DNA from: Pseudomonas taiwanensis
Lineage (GTDB): Bacteria; Pseudomonadota; Gammaproteobacteria; Pseudomonadales; Pseudomonadaceae
Assembly (NCBI RefSeq): GCF_013393345.1
Contig: NZ_QJRF01000043.1
Span: 29,590 to 93,589 of the forward strand
DNA length: 64,000 bases
Direction of reading: 5' to 3'
Both the position numbers and the translations under genes were made by a program. This document shows positions 25,664-33,435 of this stretch, piece after piece (position 1 is the first letter of the stretch; the number at the start of each line of letters is the position of its first letter). The notes beneath the pieces are model-generated. The model was not told the DNA's origin, made no database searches, and worked only from the letters and a program-made list of their open reading frames with translations.

Positions 25664-27003
25664 GGCCGGCCCAGCCCAACGGCAGCGCGGCCGATCGGGT
25701 AGTAGGCCAGTCCTTCGCGGACCAGGTGGGTTGGCTCGAAGATGTTGCGGCCATCGAACACCACCTTGTCGCACAGGCGCTGACTGATCAGGCCGAAGTC
25801 GGCGACACGGAAGTTCAACCACTCGGTGAGAATCACCAGGGCATGGGAGTCGTCCAGGGCCTCTTCCTTGGATTCGGCCAGGTGCAGGTCGTGGCGCTCG
25901 CCATAGAGGCGTCGAGCCTCTTGCATGGCTTCCGGGTCGAAGGCCCGGACGCGCGCGCCTGCCGCCCAGAGCAACTCCAGCAGCACCCGGCTGGGGGCTT
26001 CGCGCATATCGTCGGTGTTGGGTTTGAAGGACAGGCCCCAGAGCGCAAAGGTCTTGCCACGGAGGTTGCCGTTGTAGTGGCGGTGGATGTTCTCGAACAC
26101 CTTGTGCTTCTGTCGGTGGTTGACCGATTCCACTGCTGCCAGCAATTGCGGGTGGTAGCCCACCTCGGCGGCGGTGCGTTGCAGCGCCTGGATGTCTTTC
26201 GGGAAGCAGGAACCGCCATAGCCGCAGCCGGCGTAGATGAAGTCGTAGCCGATGCGCGAGTCCGAACCGATGCCCTTGCGCACCATCTCGATGTCCGCGC
26301 CCAGGAGTTCAGCGAGGTTGGCCATCTCGTTGATGAAGGAGATCTTGGTGGCCAGCATGCTGTTGGCCGCGTACTTGGTCAGCTCGGCGCTGCGGCTGTC
26401 CATGACGATGAGCTTTTCGTGGTTACGACTGAAGGGCTTGTAGAGCTCGCGGAAGAGTTCGACGTCGCGCTCGCCGTCGATGCCGAGGATGATCCGCTCC
26501 GGGCGCATGCAGTCGTCCACGGCGGAGCCTTCCTTGAGGAACTCGGGATTGGAGACCACTTGCATCTGCAGGTCGCAGGGCCGGTGGGCGAGTTTTTCCT
26601 GCAAGCGTGCCTTGATGTGTTGCGCGGTGCCTACCGGGGAAGTGGACTTGTTGATCACCACTTTGTCTTCGCGGGCGTGCTCGGCAATGGTGTCGGCTAC
26701 GGCGAAGACGTACCGGAGGTCGGCGCCGCCATCTTCGTCAGGCGGTGTGCCCACGGCGATGAAGATGACCCTGGCAAACTCGACACCTGCGGCGGCGTCA
26801 GTGGTGAAGCGCAGGCGACCGGCGCCGAGATTGCCTTGGAGCAGGGCCTCCAGGCCGGGTTCGTAGATCGGTGAAAGGCCCTGCTCGAGCTCCGCGATGC
26901 GGCCTTCGTCGACGTCGACGCAACATACCGTGTGGCCTACTTCAGCCAGGCAGGCAGCCTGGGTCAGGCCGACATAGCCCGTACCGAAAATGGTGATCTT
27001 CAT
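25660..27003 (-). CDS. ugd: UDP-glucose 6-dehydrogenase
   Basis: 447 residues. NAD loop GTGYVGL at the N-terminus, catalytic Cys in GYGGSCFPKDIQAL (about residue 262), Lys in VNKST-like VINKSTSPVGT, and the C-terminal UDP-binding domain LWGLSFKPNTDDMREAPS. Oxidises UDP-glucose twice to UDP-glucuronate with 2 NAD. First gene of a six-gene minus-strand run (ugd, epimerase, TVP38, GT2, ArnT-like, YjiK-like). In arn clusters ugd feeds aminoarabinose synthesis, but here the coupled epimerase diverts the product to UDP-galacturonate. A palindrome about 100 bp upstream may be its operator. Confidence 0.93.
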   Translation of the reverse strand: MKITIFGTGYVGLTQAACLAEVGHTVCCVDVDEGRIAELEQGLSPIYEPGLEALLQGNLGAGRLRFTTDAAAGVEFARVIFIAVGTPPDEDGGADLRYVFAVADTIAEHAREDKVVINKSTSPVGTAQHIKARLQEKLAHRPCDLQMQVVSNPEFLKEGSAVDDCMRPERIILGIDGERDVELFRELYKPFSRNHEKLIVMDSRSAELTKYAANSMLATKISFINEMANLAELLGADIEMVRKGIGSDSRIGYDFIYAGCGYGGSCFPKDIQALQRTAAEVGYHPQLLAAVESVNHRQKHKVFENIHRHYNGNLRGKTFALWGLSFKPNTDDMREAPSRVLLELLWAAGARVRAFDPEAMQEARRLYGERHDLHLAESKEEALDDSHALVILTEWLNFRVADFGLISQRLCDKVVFDGRNIFEPTHLVREGLAYYPIGRAAVGLGRP

Positions 27004-27104
27004 TGCGCGCCTGTTAGTTGTTATCCCAAACCCGTCTGGCGACTGTCTGGTTTGCTGGTGCCGGCCCAACCGGCCCCGCTCGCGGGTATGGGATTAACCT
27101 AACG

Positions 27105-27125
27105 ACACAATTGTGAAAATTGTGT
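27105..27125. promoter_or_regulatory. 8-bp perfect palindrome upstream of ugd (candidate operator)
   Basis: ACACAATT (27105-27112) and AATTGTGT (27118-27125) form a perfect inverted repeat with a 5-bp spacer, about 102 bp before the ugd start. Read on the minus strand it also gives two direct CACAATT half-sites 9 bp apart, a spacing compatible with an OmpR-family regulator. Part of it (GTGAAAATT) resembles a weak ColR box. Confidence 0.45.
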
Positions 27126-27193
27126 GCTGATGTTTCTGCGCTTCGAACGCTTTTTGCCGAGCCCCCGGGAGGCCCGTGAGACGGCGGTCATCA

Positions 27194-28138
27194 TCATTGC
27201 GGAGTCTGGTTCCGCAGCAGTTCCAGCACTCGGTTGCGTCCCTGTTCGGCGACCAGGTAACGGCCGGGAGCGGTCTCGACTATGGTTTGCGGCGAACGCA
27301 GATGGGACAGCACGACGTTCAGCTTTCCGGTGGCATCCAGCAGTAGTACGCGGGCCATGTGCGTGGCATCTTCGGTGACCCACAGGCCATCCCGGTTGCA
27401 GAGCAGGAAACCCGGCTCGTGCAAGCCCTCGATCGCCACCGGGTCCTGCCCGTCATCCTTCAACAGGCGGACCTGGCCACTGGTTTTCTCGCTGTAGAAC
27501 AGGCGTCCATCAGGGCAGAAAGCGACCGCTTCGGCTTCGTCCAGGCCGCTGCGCAGCGTGGTGACGCTGTCGGTTTCCGGGTCGTAGCGCAGCAATCGGC
27601 CGTTACCGTGGCGGTCTTCGATTGCATAGAGGTAGTGGCCGTCGGTGGACAGCCCCTCGACGCTGTCGGCGCTGAACAATTGCCGGGTACCCAGGTCGTT
27701 CATCCAGAGTACCGGGTGTTCCCCTTGTTCCTGGCTGAAGGCGATGCCCCCGCGATAGAGCGCCATGCCATCGGGCTTCGACAGGCCGGACTCCACCTCG
27801 CTGTTCCGTCCGCTTCGCCCGGCATGCAGGATCCGTCCCTTGCCGTCCTGCAGTTCCTGGCTGAGGAAGAGTCCGCCGCGACCATCGGGCAGGAGTGCAC
27901 TGACCTGTTCGACGTCGTCGAGGTGCACCTGGTAGCGCCAGCCCTGTGCGGCCATGGCCGGGAACAGGTGACGCCAGGCGGGTATCCCCGCACTCACCAG
28001 CAGGAGCAGGGCGAAGGCCCCCAGCAACCAGCGCGCGATGCGCTGGTCGAGAAGCAACATCAGCCATTGGCCGCCGGGCCGCGAGCGCTTGGGGAAGGGA
28101 GAGCGGCGACGCGGCAGTGAGGTGGTGTTGGCGGACAC
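27194..28138 (-). CDS. Membrane-anchored beta-propeller protein (SMP-30/NHL-like)
   Basis: 314 residues: a basic cytoplasmic N-terminus, one membrane anchor (about residues 34-52), then a periplasmic propeller with repeated blades such as VSALLPDGRGGLFLSQE, SGLSKPDGMALYRGGIAFSQE, EGLSTDGHYLYAIEDRHGNG, AEAVAFCPDGRLFYSEKTSG and LHEPGFLLCNRDGLWVTED. The pattern recalls SMP-30/gluconolactonase or NHL propellers. It sits between the sugar operon and the kinase gene, with a ColR-box-like element upstream, so it likely belongs to the same regulon. No enzymatic role can be assigned. Confidence 0.72.
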   Translation of the reverse strand: MSANTTSLPRRRSPFPKRSRPGGQWLMLLLDQRIARWLLGAFALLLLVSAGIPAWRHLFPAMAAQGWRYQVHLDDVEQVSALLPDGRGGLFLSQELQDGKGRILHAGRSGRNSEVESGLSKPDGMALYRGGIAFSQEQGEHPVLWMNDLGTRQLFSADSVEGLSTDGHYLYAIEDRHGNGRLLRYDPETDSVTTLRSGLDEAEAVAFCPDGRLFYSEKTSGQVRLLKDDGQDPVAIEGLHEPGFLLCNRDGLWVTEDATHMARVLLLDATGKLNVVLSHLRSPQTIVETAPGRYLVAEQGRNRVLELLRNQTPQ

Positions 28139-28261
28139 GGGGAGCTCCTTCGCTCAGGACGTGGGACGCAGACCCGCCACATGGCGAATCCCGGTGCACC
28201 GCATCCATTTGGAGAGCTGTTCACTTTAGATAACGGGCTGTAGTCGCGAGGTCAAAAGCCC

Positions 28262-28277
28262 GTGAAAAAAATGTCAA
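28262..28277 (-). promoter_or_regulatory. ColR-box-like element, perfect match, between kinase and beta-propeller gene
   Basis: On the minus strand TTGACATTTTTTTCAC fits every defined position of the ColR consensus as I recall it (YYNASNNYTTTTTSAC). It overlaps the last codon of the kinase gene and lies about 124 bp before the beta-propeller gene. Confidence 0.6.
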
Positions 28278-29548
28278 CGAGCGTGGCCAAGGTGCACGGA
28301 AAAGCAACTGCCCGAGTCCGGACTGGACTCCACCTGGACTTCCCAACCCTGCTGCTGGCAGATACGCCTGACCAGCGAAAGCCCCACGCCCAGGCCCTCG
28401 CCGCGCGCCTGCTGGCCGCGAACGAAGCTCTGGAAAATGCGCTCCTGCTCTTCCTCCGGAATGCCCTGGCCGCTGTCTTCGACCCGGAAGCCGTCCGCCG
28501 CGAGGATCAACCGCACCGCACCTTGTTCAGTGTAGTGAAGGGAATTGCGCAGCAGGTTGGACATCACCGTCCGCAGTTGCGGCGCCTCGTAGCGGTCCAC
28601 CCCCGTGCCCTCGTCGATCAGGGTGAAGGCCAGGCCTTTGGCTTGGAAATGGGGCATCCACTGCCGGTACTGCTCGGCGGCGAGGCCGGACAGGTCGACC
28701 TTTTCGGCGAGGCCGACTTCCTCCTGTCCGGTCCGTGCCAGGCGCAGGAAGGTTTGCACCAGATCGTGCATGTCGGCGCTGGCGCGAGCGATACGGGTCA
28801 CCTGCGCCCGCTCGCCGGCGGTCAGCCCGGGGGCGTCCAGCAGCAGCTCGCAGGAAGTGGCGATGATCATCAGCGGGGTGCGCAATTCATGGCTGACATC
28901 GCTGGTGAACAGGCGCTCGCGTTCCAGCGAATGACGGAGCTGGCCGAGGGTTTCGTCGAAGGCGGCGGCCAGCCGACCGACCTCGTCGTCCGGGTAGTCG
29001 GGCGACAGTCGGGGCGCCATGGGCAGTAATTGGTCGCGATGTCGAACCTGCTGTGCCAGGCGTCGCACGGGCGCCATCACCCGGCGTGCCAGTAGGCGTC
29101 CGAGCCCCCAGGCGCCGAACACGCTGAGCAGGAAACCCGCCAGCACCACGTCGAACAGCGCGCGCTCGCGCGCCTCGAACTCGTGCTGTTCTTCCACCAG
29201 CACGTCCTCGTGGCTGCCATGGCTGCGCTTGAAGACGTAATAGGCTGCGTCGCCATCGAGCACTTCGGAGAACCCTTCCGGCAGCCCGGTGAAGCGCGGC
29301 GGCAAGGCATCGCGTCCGCTGTGGGAGCTGAAGAAACGGGTGTTGGCATCAATGCGCGCTGCCGGGTCCAGCTTGAGCTCCTCGTCTATCGCGTAGTCCA
29401 GTTCCCGGCCCATCTCCTCTGACACCAGGTGCTCTTCGATGAAGTGTACGATGGCGACGATCCCCAGGGAAAAGGTGCCGCCGACGATCAGCGTCATCAG
29501 CACGAAGGCGAAGATGATCCGCCGCTCAAGTGGCTGCTTGCCGCCCAT
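28274..29548 (-). CDS. colS: Sensor histidine kinase, ColS-like
   Basis: 424 residues from ATG 29548. Two membrane helices (about 12-33 and 136-156) enclose a roughly 100-residue periplasmic sensor rich in Glu and His, including ExxE pairs EQHE and EARE just before TM2; a HAMP domain follows. The kinase core is complete: H-box FTSDVSHELRTPL, N-box MSNLLRNSLHY, G1 VEDSGQGIPEE, G2 GEGLGVGLSLV. ColS senses Zn/Fe through an acidic motif, so the acidic sensor is suggestive. It starts 8 bp after the eptA stop, so eptA and the kinase are one transcript; the presumed partner regulator is at 18907-19590. Confidence 0.8.
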   Translation of the reverse strand: MGGKQPLERRIIFAFVLMTLIVGGTFSLGIVAIVHFIEEHLVSEEMGRELDYAIDEELKLDPAARIDANTRFFSSHSGRDALPPRFTGLPEGFSEVLDGDAAYYVFKRSHGSHEDVLVEEQHEFEARERALFDVVLAGFLLSVFGAWGLGRLLARRVMAPVRRLAQQVRHRDQLLPMAPRLSPDYPDDEVGRLAAAFDETLGQLRHSLERERLFTSDVSHELRTPLMIIATSCELLLDAPGLTAGERAQVTRIARASADMHDLVQTFLRLARTGQEEVGLAEKVDLSGLAAEQYRQWMPHFQAKGLAFTLIDEGTGVDRYEAPQLRTVMSNLLRNSLHYTEQGAVRLILAADGFRVEDSGQGIPEEEQERIFQSFVRGQQARGEGLGVGLSLVRRICQQQGWEVQVESSPDSGSCFSVHLGHAR

Positions 29549-29556
29549 GGCGTGGC

Positions 29557-31200
29557 CTAGTCCTTTGCCACGGCGATGCCGGTGGTGCGGCAGCCGGCGA
29601 ACAGGTCCAGGCCTTCGTGGTATTCCCCGGTCTGGACCTGCAACAGGCCGAGCATGGAGTGGAAGAGGTTGTCCTGGCTCAGCGGCTTGTCGCGTTCCTT
29701 GTCCAGGCAGCCGGTGTCCAGGGCGAAATCCCTGCGGTAGTTGTCGGAGAACCAGGTGAGCATCGCCACGTGTTTCTGCTGGTCGGGGGCCAGCAGGTAG
29801 GGCGTTCCATGCAGGAAGAGGTTGTATTCGCCGAGCGATTCGCCGTGGTCGGCAAGGTAGACCATGGCCGTGTCGACCTTGTCCTGGTTCCTGCGCAGCA
29901 GGTCGATCAGGTTCGACAGCACGTAGTCGGTGTAGACGAGTGTGTTGTCGTAGGCGTTGACGATGCTTTGCTGGCTGCAGTCGTTCAAGGCGTTGCTGTT
30001 GCACACCGGGGTGAACTTCTCGAAGTGCTTGGGATACCGCTTGGCGTAGTCCGGACCGTGGCTGCCCATCTGGTGCAGGACCAGTACCGAGTCGTCCTTG
30101 AGCTGGTCGATGTAGGTCTGCAGGTCTTTCAGCAGGATTTCATCGTGGCACTCGCCGCCACTGCACAGCACGGGGTCTTTCAGGTGACTGAGGTTTTCCT
30201 GGGTAACGCGGTCGCAGGTGCCCTTGCAGCCGGACTGGTTGTCGCGCCAGGTCACGGCGAGGCCGGCGTGCCTGAGCACGTCCAGCAGGCCTTCCTGGCT
30301 GCGGGCCTGGACGGCGTCGTAGTCGCTGCGCCCCATGTTGGAGAACATGCAGGGCACGGAAACGGCGGTCTCGGTGCCGCAGGAGCGCACGTTGCTGAAG
30401 GCGGTGACACCTTGCTGGGCCCTGAGCAGGGGCGTGGTGTCACGTGCATAGCCGAGGAGGCCGAAATTCTCCGCCCGTGCGCTTTCGCCGACCACCAGGA
30501 CTGTCAGCGACTTGCGCTGGTGGGCCTGCCAGGACGGTGCTTTGTGCGCGTCGGTGCCGATCTGGCGCAGCGGCGCCTTGGCCACCGCCAGTTGTTCACG
30601 CATGTAGCCAAAGGAGGCATTCAGGTAGTTGCTGGGGACCACCAGCAGGCGCAGTTCGTGATGGTTACGCAGCAGCGACGCCAGCCCCTGGTAGTTGGCC
30701 AGGGCGACTACGCCGAGCACGGTCAGCGAACCGACCGCCAGGGCCAGCTTGCCCAGCAGCTCGCGGCCCAGCGGCTGGTGGCGGACCGGCAGTTTCCACA
30801 GCAGCCAGCTTGGCAGCACGCCGAGGATCAGGATGAACAGCAGCAGCTTGAAGGAAAGCAGGTCGCGAACTTCGTTGACGTCGGTCTCCGCGACATTGCG
30901 CAGCATGTTGGCGTCGATCAGCACACCGTACTGGCTCATGAAATAGGCGACACCGGAGCTGGCCAGGAACAGGAAGATCAGGATCGGCTTGAGGACCCTG
31001 CGGAAGGAGAGCAGGGCGAGGATGAAATTGAAGATGGCCAGCACCATGACACCGAAGGCCACGCGCATGCCAAGGCCGTCGGAATCAGCCGGGACTATGG
31101 CGAAGACATGCCGCCAGAGCGGGAAGTTGTAGGCCGACAGCAGCAGGAGGCTGGCCAGGAAGGCCAGGGCTTCGGGGCGGATGGAAATGCGTTTGAACAT
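29557..31200 (-). CDS. eptA: Lipid A phosphoethanolamine transferase EptA
   Basis: 547 residues: five N-terminal membrane helices, then a periplasmic alkaline-phosphatase-fold domain. Catalytic features: zinc-ligand Glu in VVGESARAENFG, nucleophile Thr in CGTETAVSVPCMFS, HQMGSHGP, and metal ligands in LADHGESLGEYNLFLHG. Several paired Cys in the soluble domain fit periplasmic disulfides. It transfers phosphoethanolamine from phosphatidylethanolamine to lipid A, lowering negative charge; the family includes MCR enzymes, but this copy looks chromosomal and native. It is the first gene of an operon with the ColS-like kinase, and ColRS-controlled eptA is known in P. aeruginosa. Confidence 0.92.
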   Translation of the reverse strand: MFKRISIRPEALAFLASLLLLSAYNFPLWRHVFAIVPADSDGLGMRVAFGVMVLAIFNFILALLSFRRVLKPILIFLFLASSGVAYFMSQYGVLIDANMLRNVAETDVNEVRDLLSFKLLLFILILGVLPSWLLWKLPVRHQPLGRELLGKLALAVGSLTVLGVVALANYQGLASLLRNHHELRLLVVPSNYLNASFGYMREQLAVAKAPLRQIGTDAHKAPSWQAHQRKSLTVLVVGESARAENFGLLGYARDTTPLLRAQQGVTAFSNVRSCGTETAVSVPCMFSNMGRSDYDAVQARSQEGLLDVLRHAGLAVTWRDNQSGCKGTCDRVTQENLSHLKDPVLCSGGECHDEILLKDLQTYIDQLKDDSVLVLHQMGSHGPDYAKRYPKHFEKFTPVCNSNALNDCSQQSIVNAYDNTLVYTDYVLSNLIDLLRRNQDKVDTAMVYLADHGESLGEYNLFLHGTPYLLAPDQQKHVAMLTWFSDNYRRDFALDTGCLDKERDKPLSQDNLFHSMLGLLQVQTGEYHEGLDLFAGCRTTGIAVAKD

Positions 31201-31273
31201 GGGCCGCTCGCTCGGGGCAACGTATCCCTCGTGGATACGGCGAGCAGGGTAGGAACGGCGGAATCAAAAGTTC

Positions 31274-31289
31274 GTGAAGAAAATCTGGG
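31274..31289 (-). promoter_or_regulatory. ColR-box-like element upstream of eptA
   Basis: Minus strand CCCAGATTTTCTTCAC, one mismatch in the T-tract of the ColR consensus, ending 73 bp before the eptA ATG, nearly the same distance as at the PAP2 gene. A weaker copy, CCAACATCCCCTTCAC, lies exactly 31 bp farther upstream (31305-31320). Confidence 0.5.
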
Positions 31290-31333
31290 GAAAATGTCGG
31301 GGTTGTGAAGGGGATGTTGGGGCCAGGCATTGT

Positions 31334-31419
31334 TGTGGGGGCGAATTCATCGCTGCATTGCCGGTAGGAGCTGGCTTGCCAGCGAATGGCCCCGTTTCGC
31401 TAGCAAGCTAGCTCCTACA
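31334..31419. repeat. Truncated REP plus REPIN (GTAGGAGCTGGC type)
   Basis: A left half TGTGGGGGCGAATTCATCGC (31334-31353) lacking its partner is followed by a complete small REPIN: GGTAGGAGCTGGCTTGCCAGCGAA (31363) facing TTCGCTAGCAAGCTAGCTCCTACA (ending 31419). Confidence 0.75.
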
Positions 31420-31477
31420 AGGCTCCTGGGATCTCAGGGGCCCCCACAGGATCTCTGCCGGAGAGTGTTTCTCTCCT

Positions 31478-31574
31478 TGTGGGGGCGAATTCATTCGCTA
31501 TGGGCAGCGAAGCTGCCCTCATCAAGGGCCAGGGCGAACCTGCGGTCCGCTTAGCGATTGAAATCGCCCCCACA
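31478..31574. repeat. REPIN, GTGGGGGCGAATTCATTCGC type
   Basis: Left end TGTGGGGGCGAATTCATTCGC and right end GCGATTGAAATCGCCCCCACA; the right end carries the GATTGAAATC variant also seen at 37.31 kb. Confidence 0.8.
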
Positions 31575-31612
31575 GGATCAGGTGTTTGCCGGATGACACG
31601 GAGCCACCGGAG

Positions 31613-31658
31613 CGAGTCACCCCTCTCCATTTCAGGAAGAGGGGCAGGGGGTGAGGGC
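31613..31658. repeat. CACCCCTCTCC...GAGGGGCAGGGGGTGAGGG palindrome
   Basis: Third family in this gap, lying right at the 3' end of mqo. CCCTCTCC pairs with GAAGAGGGG; the hairpin may also serve as a transcription end for mqo. Confidence 0.65.
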
Positions 31659-31659
31659 C

Positions 31660-33237
31660 TTACTGCACAGCAACTTCCGGCAGCACCGGCACGTGCTCCA
31701 GTTGCAGGCGTTCGCTGCTCCAGGCGCGGACCTGGTTGGTCAGCTCCAGGTCGTTGTTCAGCTTGCGGCCGTAGGAGGGAATGATTTCCTTCAGGCGGGC
31801 CTGCCATTCCGGCGTCTGGACCTTGTCCTTGAAGGTCTTCTCCAGCACGGTGAGCATGATCGGCGCAGCCGTGGAAGCACCCGGCGAGGCGCCCAGCAGC
31901 GCCGCGATGCTGCCGTCGGCGGAGCTGACGACTTCGGTGCCGAACTGCAGGATGCCGCCTTTCTCGGCGTCCTTCTTGATCACCTGCACGCGCTGGCCGG
32001 CGGTCAGCAGTTCCCAGTCCTCGTCCCTGGCCTGCGGGAAATACTCGCGCAGTTCATGCATGCGGTCGGCCTGGCTGAGCATCAGCTGGCCCATCAGGTA
32101 GGTGCTGAGCGGAATGTTGTCCAGGCCGGCGTTGGTCATCGGGCCGATATTGTCGGTGGTCAGGGCGCTGAACATGTCCAGCAGCGAGCCGTTCTTCAGG
32201 AACTTGGTGGAGAAGGTGGCGAACGGTCCGAACAGCAGCACTTTCTGGCCATCGATCACCCGGGTGTCCAGGTGCGGCACCGACATGGGCGGCGAGCCGA
32301 CCGACGCCTTGCCGTAGAGCTTGGCCTGGTGCTGCGCCACTACCTCGGGGTTGCGGGTGACCAGGAACTGGCCGCCCACCGGGAAACCGGCGTAGCCCTC
32401 GGCTTCCGGAATTCCGGATTTCTGCAGCAGCTTGAGGGCGCCACCGCCGGCGCCGATGAAGACGAACTTCGCCTTGACGCTGCGAACGGCCTCGCCGTTG
32501 CCGAGGTCGGCGACGACCACCGTCCAGGTGCCGTCTTCGTTGCGCTTGATGTCGCGGACTTCGTGCTTGAGGTTCAGCGAAACCTTGTCGCTTTCGGTCA
32601 GCGAGGCGATCAGTTGGCGGGTGATCTCGCCGAAGTTGACGTCGGTGCCGATGGCCATGCGGGTGGCGGCGACTTTCTGGTCCGCCGGACGGCCCTCCAT
32701 CGCCAGCGGCGCCCACTTGCTGATCTGCCCATGGTCCTCGGAGTACTCCATGCCACGGAATAGCGAACTGTGCTGCAGGGCGGCGTGGCGCTTCCGGAGG
32801 AACTCGATGTTGTCATCGCCCCAGACGAAACTCATGTGCGGCACGCCATTGATGAAGGACTTCGGATTGCTCAGCACATTGCGCTCGACCTGGTAGGCCC
32901 AGAACTGCTTGGAAATCTCGAAGGATTCATTGATCGCCACCGCCTTGCTGATATCGATACCGCCGTCAGCGGTTTCCGGGGTGTAGTTCAGCTCGCAGAA
33001 GGCAGAGTGGCCGGTGCCGGCGTTGTTCCACGGGTTGGAGCTTTCCGCGGCGACCTGGTCCAGTCGTTCGTAGATATCGATGCTCCAGCCCGGCTCCAGC
33101 TCGTGAAGGTAGGTGCCGAGGCTGGCGCTCATGATGCCGCCGCCGATCAGCAGCACGTCGACAGACTTCTCCGCCTGCGGTTGCTTGGCACAGCCAAGTA
33201 CCGCGAGGCACAGGAAGCCTAGGAGGAGTTTTTTCAT
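31660..33237 (-). CDS. mqo: Malate:quinone oxidoreductase with lipoprotein-type signal
   Basis: 525 residues. FAD loop [19 protein letters not shown] (about 27-45), then blocks typical of Mqo: [59 protein letters not shown] and [16 protein letters not shown]. The enzyme oxidises malate to oxaloacetate and passes electrons to quinone at the membrane. The unusual part is the N-terminus [19 protein letters not shown], a signal peptide with a lipobox-like VLGC, suggesting export and lipidation, whereas classical Mqo is a cytoplasmic-side peripheral protein. Single gene flanked by repeats. Function in the family is well known; location is inference. Confidence 0.87.
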   Translation of the reverse strand: MKKLLLGFLCLAVLGCAKQPQAEKSVDVLLIGGGIMSASLGTYLHELEPGWSIDIYERLDQVAAESSNPWNNAGTGHSAFCELNYTPETADGGIDISKAVAINESFEISKQFWAYQVERNVLSNPKSFINGVPHMSFVWGDDNIEFLRKRHAALQHSSLFRGMEYSEDHGQISKWAPLAMEGRPADQKVAATRMAIGTDVNFGEITRQLIASLTESDKVSLNLKHEVRDIKRNEDGTWTVVVADLGNGEAVRSVKAKFVFIGAGGGALKLLQKSGIPEAEGYAGFPVGGQFLVTRNPEVVAQHQAKLYGKASVGSPPMSVPHLDTRVIDGQKVLLFGPFATFSTKFLKNGSLLDMFSALTTDNIGPMTNAGLDNIPLSTYLMGQLMLSQADRMHELREYFPQARDEDWELLTAGQRVQVIKKDAEKGGILQFGTEVVSSADGSIAALLGASPGASTAAPIMLTVLEKTFKDKVQTPEWQARLKEIIPSYGRKLNNDLELTNQVRAWSSERLQLEHVPVLPEVAVQ

Positions 33238-33380
33238 GGGACTGTCCCTTTACTGTTTCTCGAAAAGGGCGGTGGGTAGGCAAATGCCGTGCCGCAATCG
33301 GCAAAATCCCATGAAACGATTCACTGGGCGGGAATCAGGGCTCCCAGCTTGCGTTGGTGGTGGCGGAAAACCGCCCGGAA

Positions 33381-33418
33381 TGGCGGGTATCCACCCTGCG
33401 CGTGGCGGATACCCGCCA
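33381..33418. repeat. 12-bp perfect inverted repeat TGGCGGGTATCC
   Basis: TGGCGGGTATCC (33381-33392) faces GGATACCCGCCA across a 14-bp loop, in the 198-bp space between mqo and the HTH gene. A comparable GGTGGATGT hairpin is at 37375-37400. Possible terminator or palindromic repeat. Confidence 0.6.
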
Positions 33419-33435
33419 ACCTACAGAGCGCTGGC

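Larger units (their letters stand above)
31201..31659. other. 459-bp intergenic: eptA promoter and dense repeat cluster
   Basis: From 31201 to 31330 lies the eptA leader with one good and one weak ColR-box-like site. From 31334 to 31658 there are four palindromic elements of three families in a row. No gene is seen; the run of repeats separates the lipid A island from the mqo region. Confidence 0.6.

Noticed and set aside
21461..27003. arn (aminoarabinose) operon
   Set aside because: arnA, arnB, arnD, arnE and arnF are all missing and a UDP-glucuronate 4-epimerase is present.
29557..31200. Mobile mcr-type resistance gene
   Set aside because: The gene is embedded in a host-like operon with a kinase, has host codon use and no insertion sequence nearby; it is a native EptA.
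29530..31308. 592-codon plus-strand open frame
   Set aside because: Antisense to eptA, which has all catalytic motifs; the frame shows no recognisable protein features.
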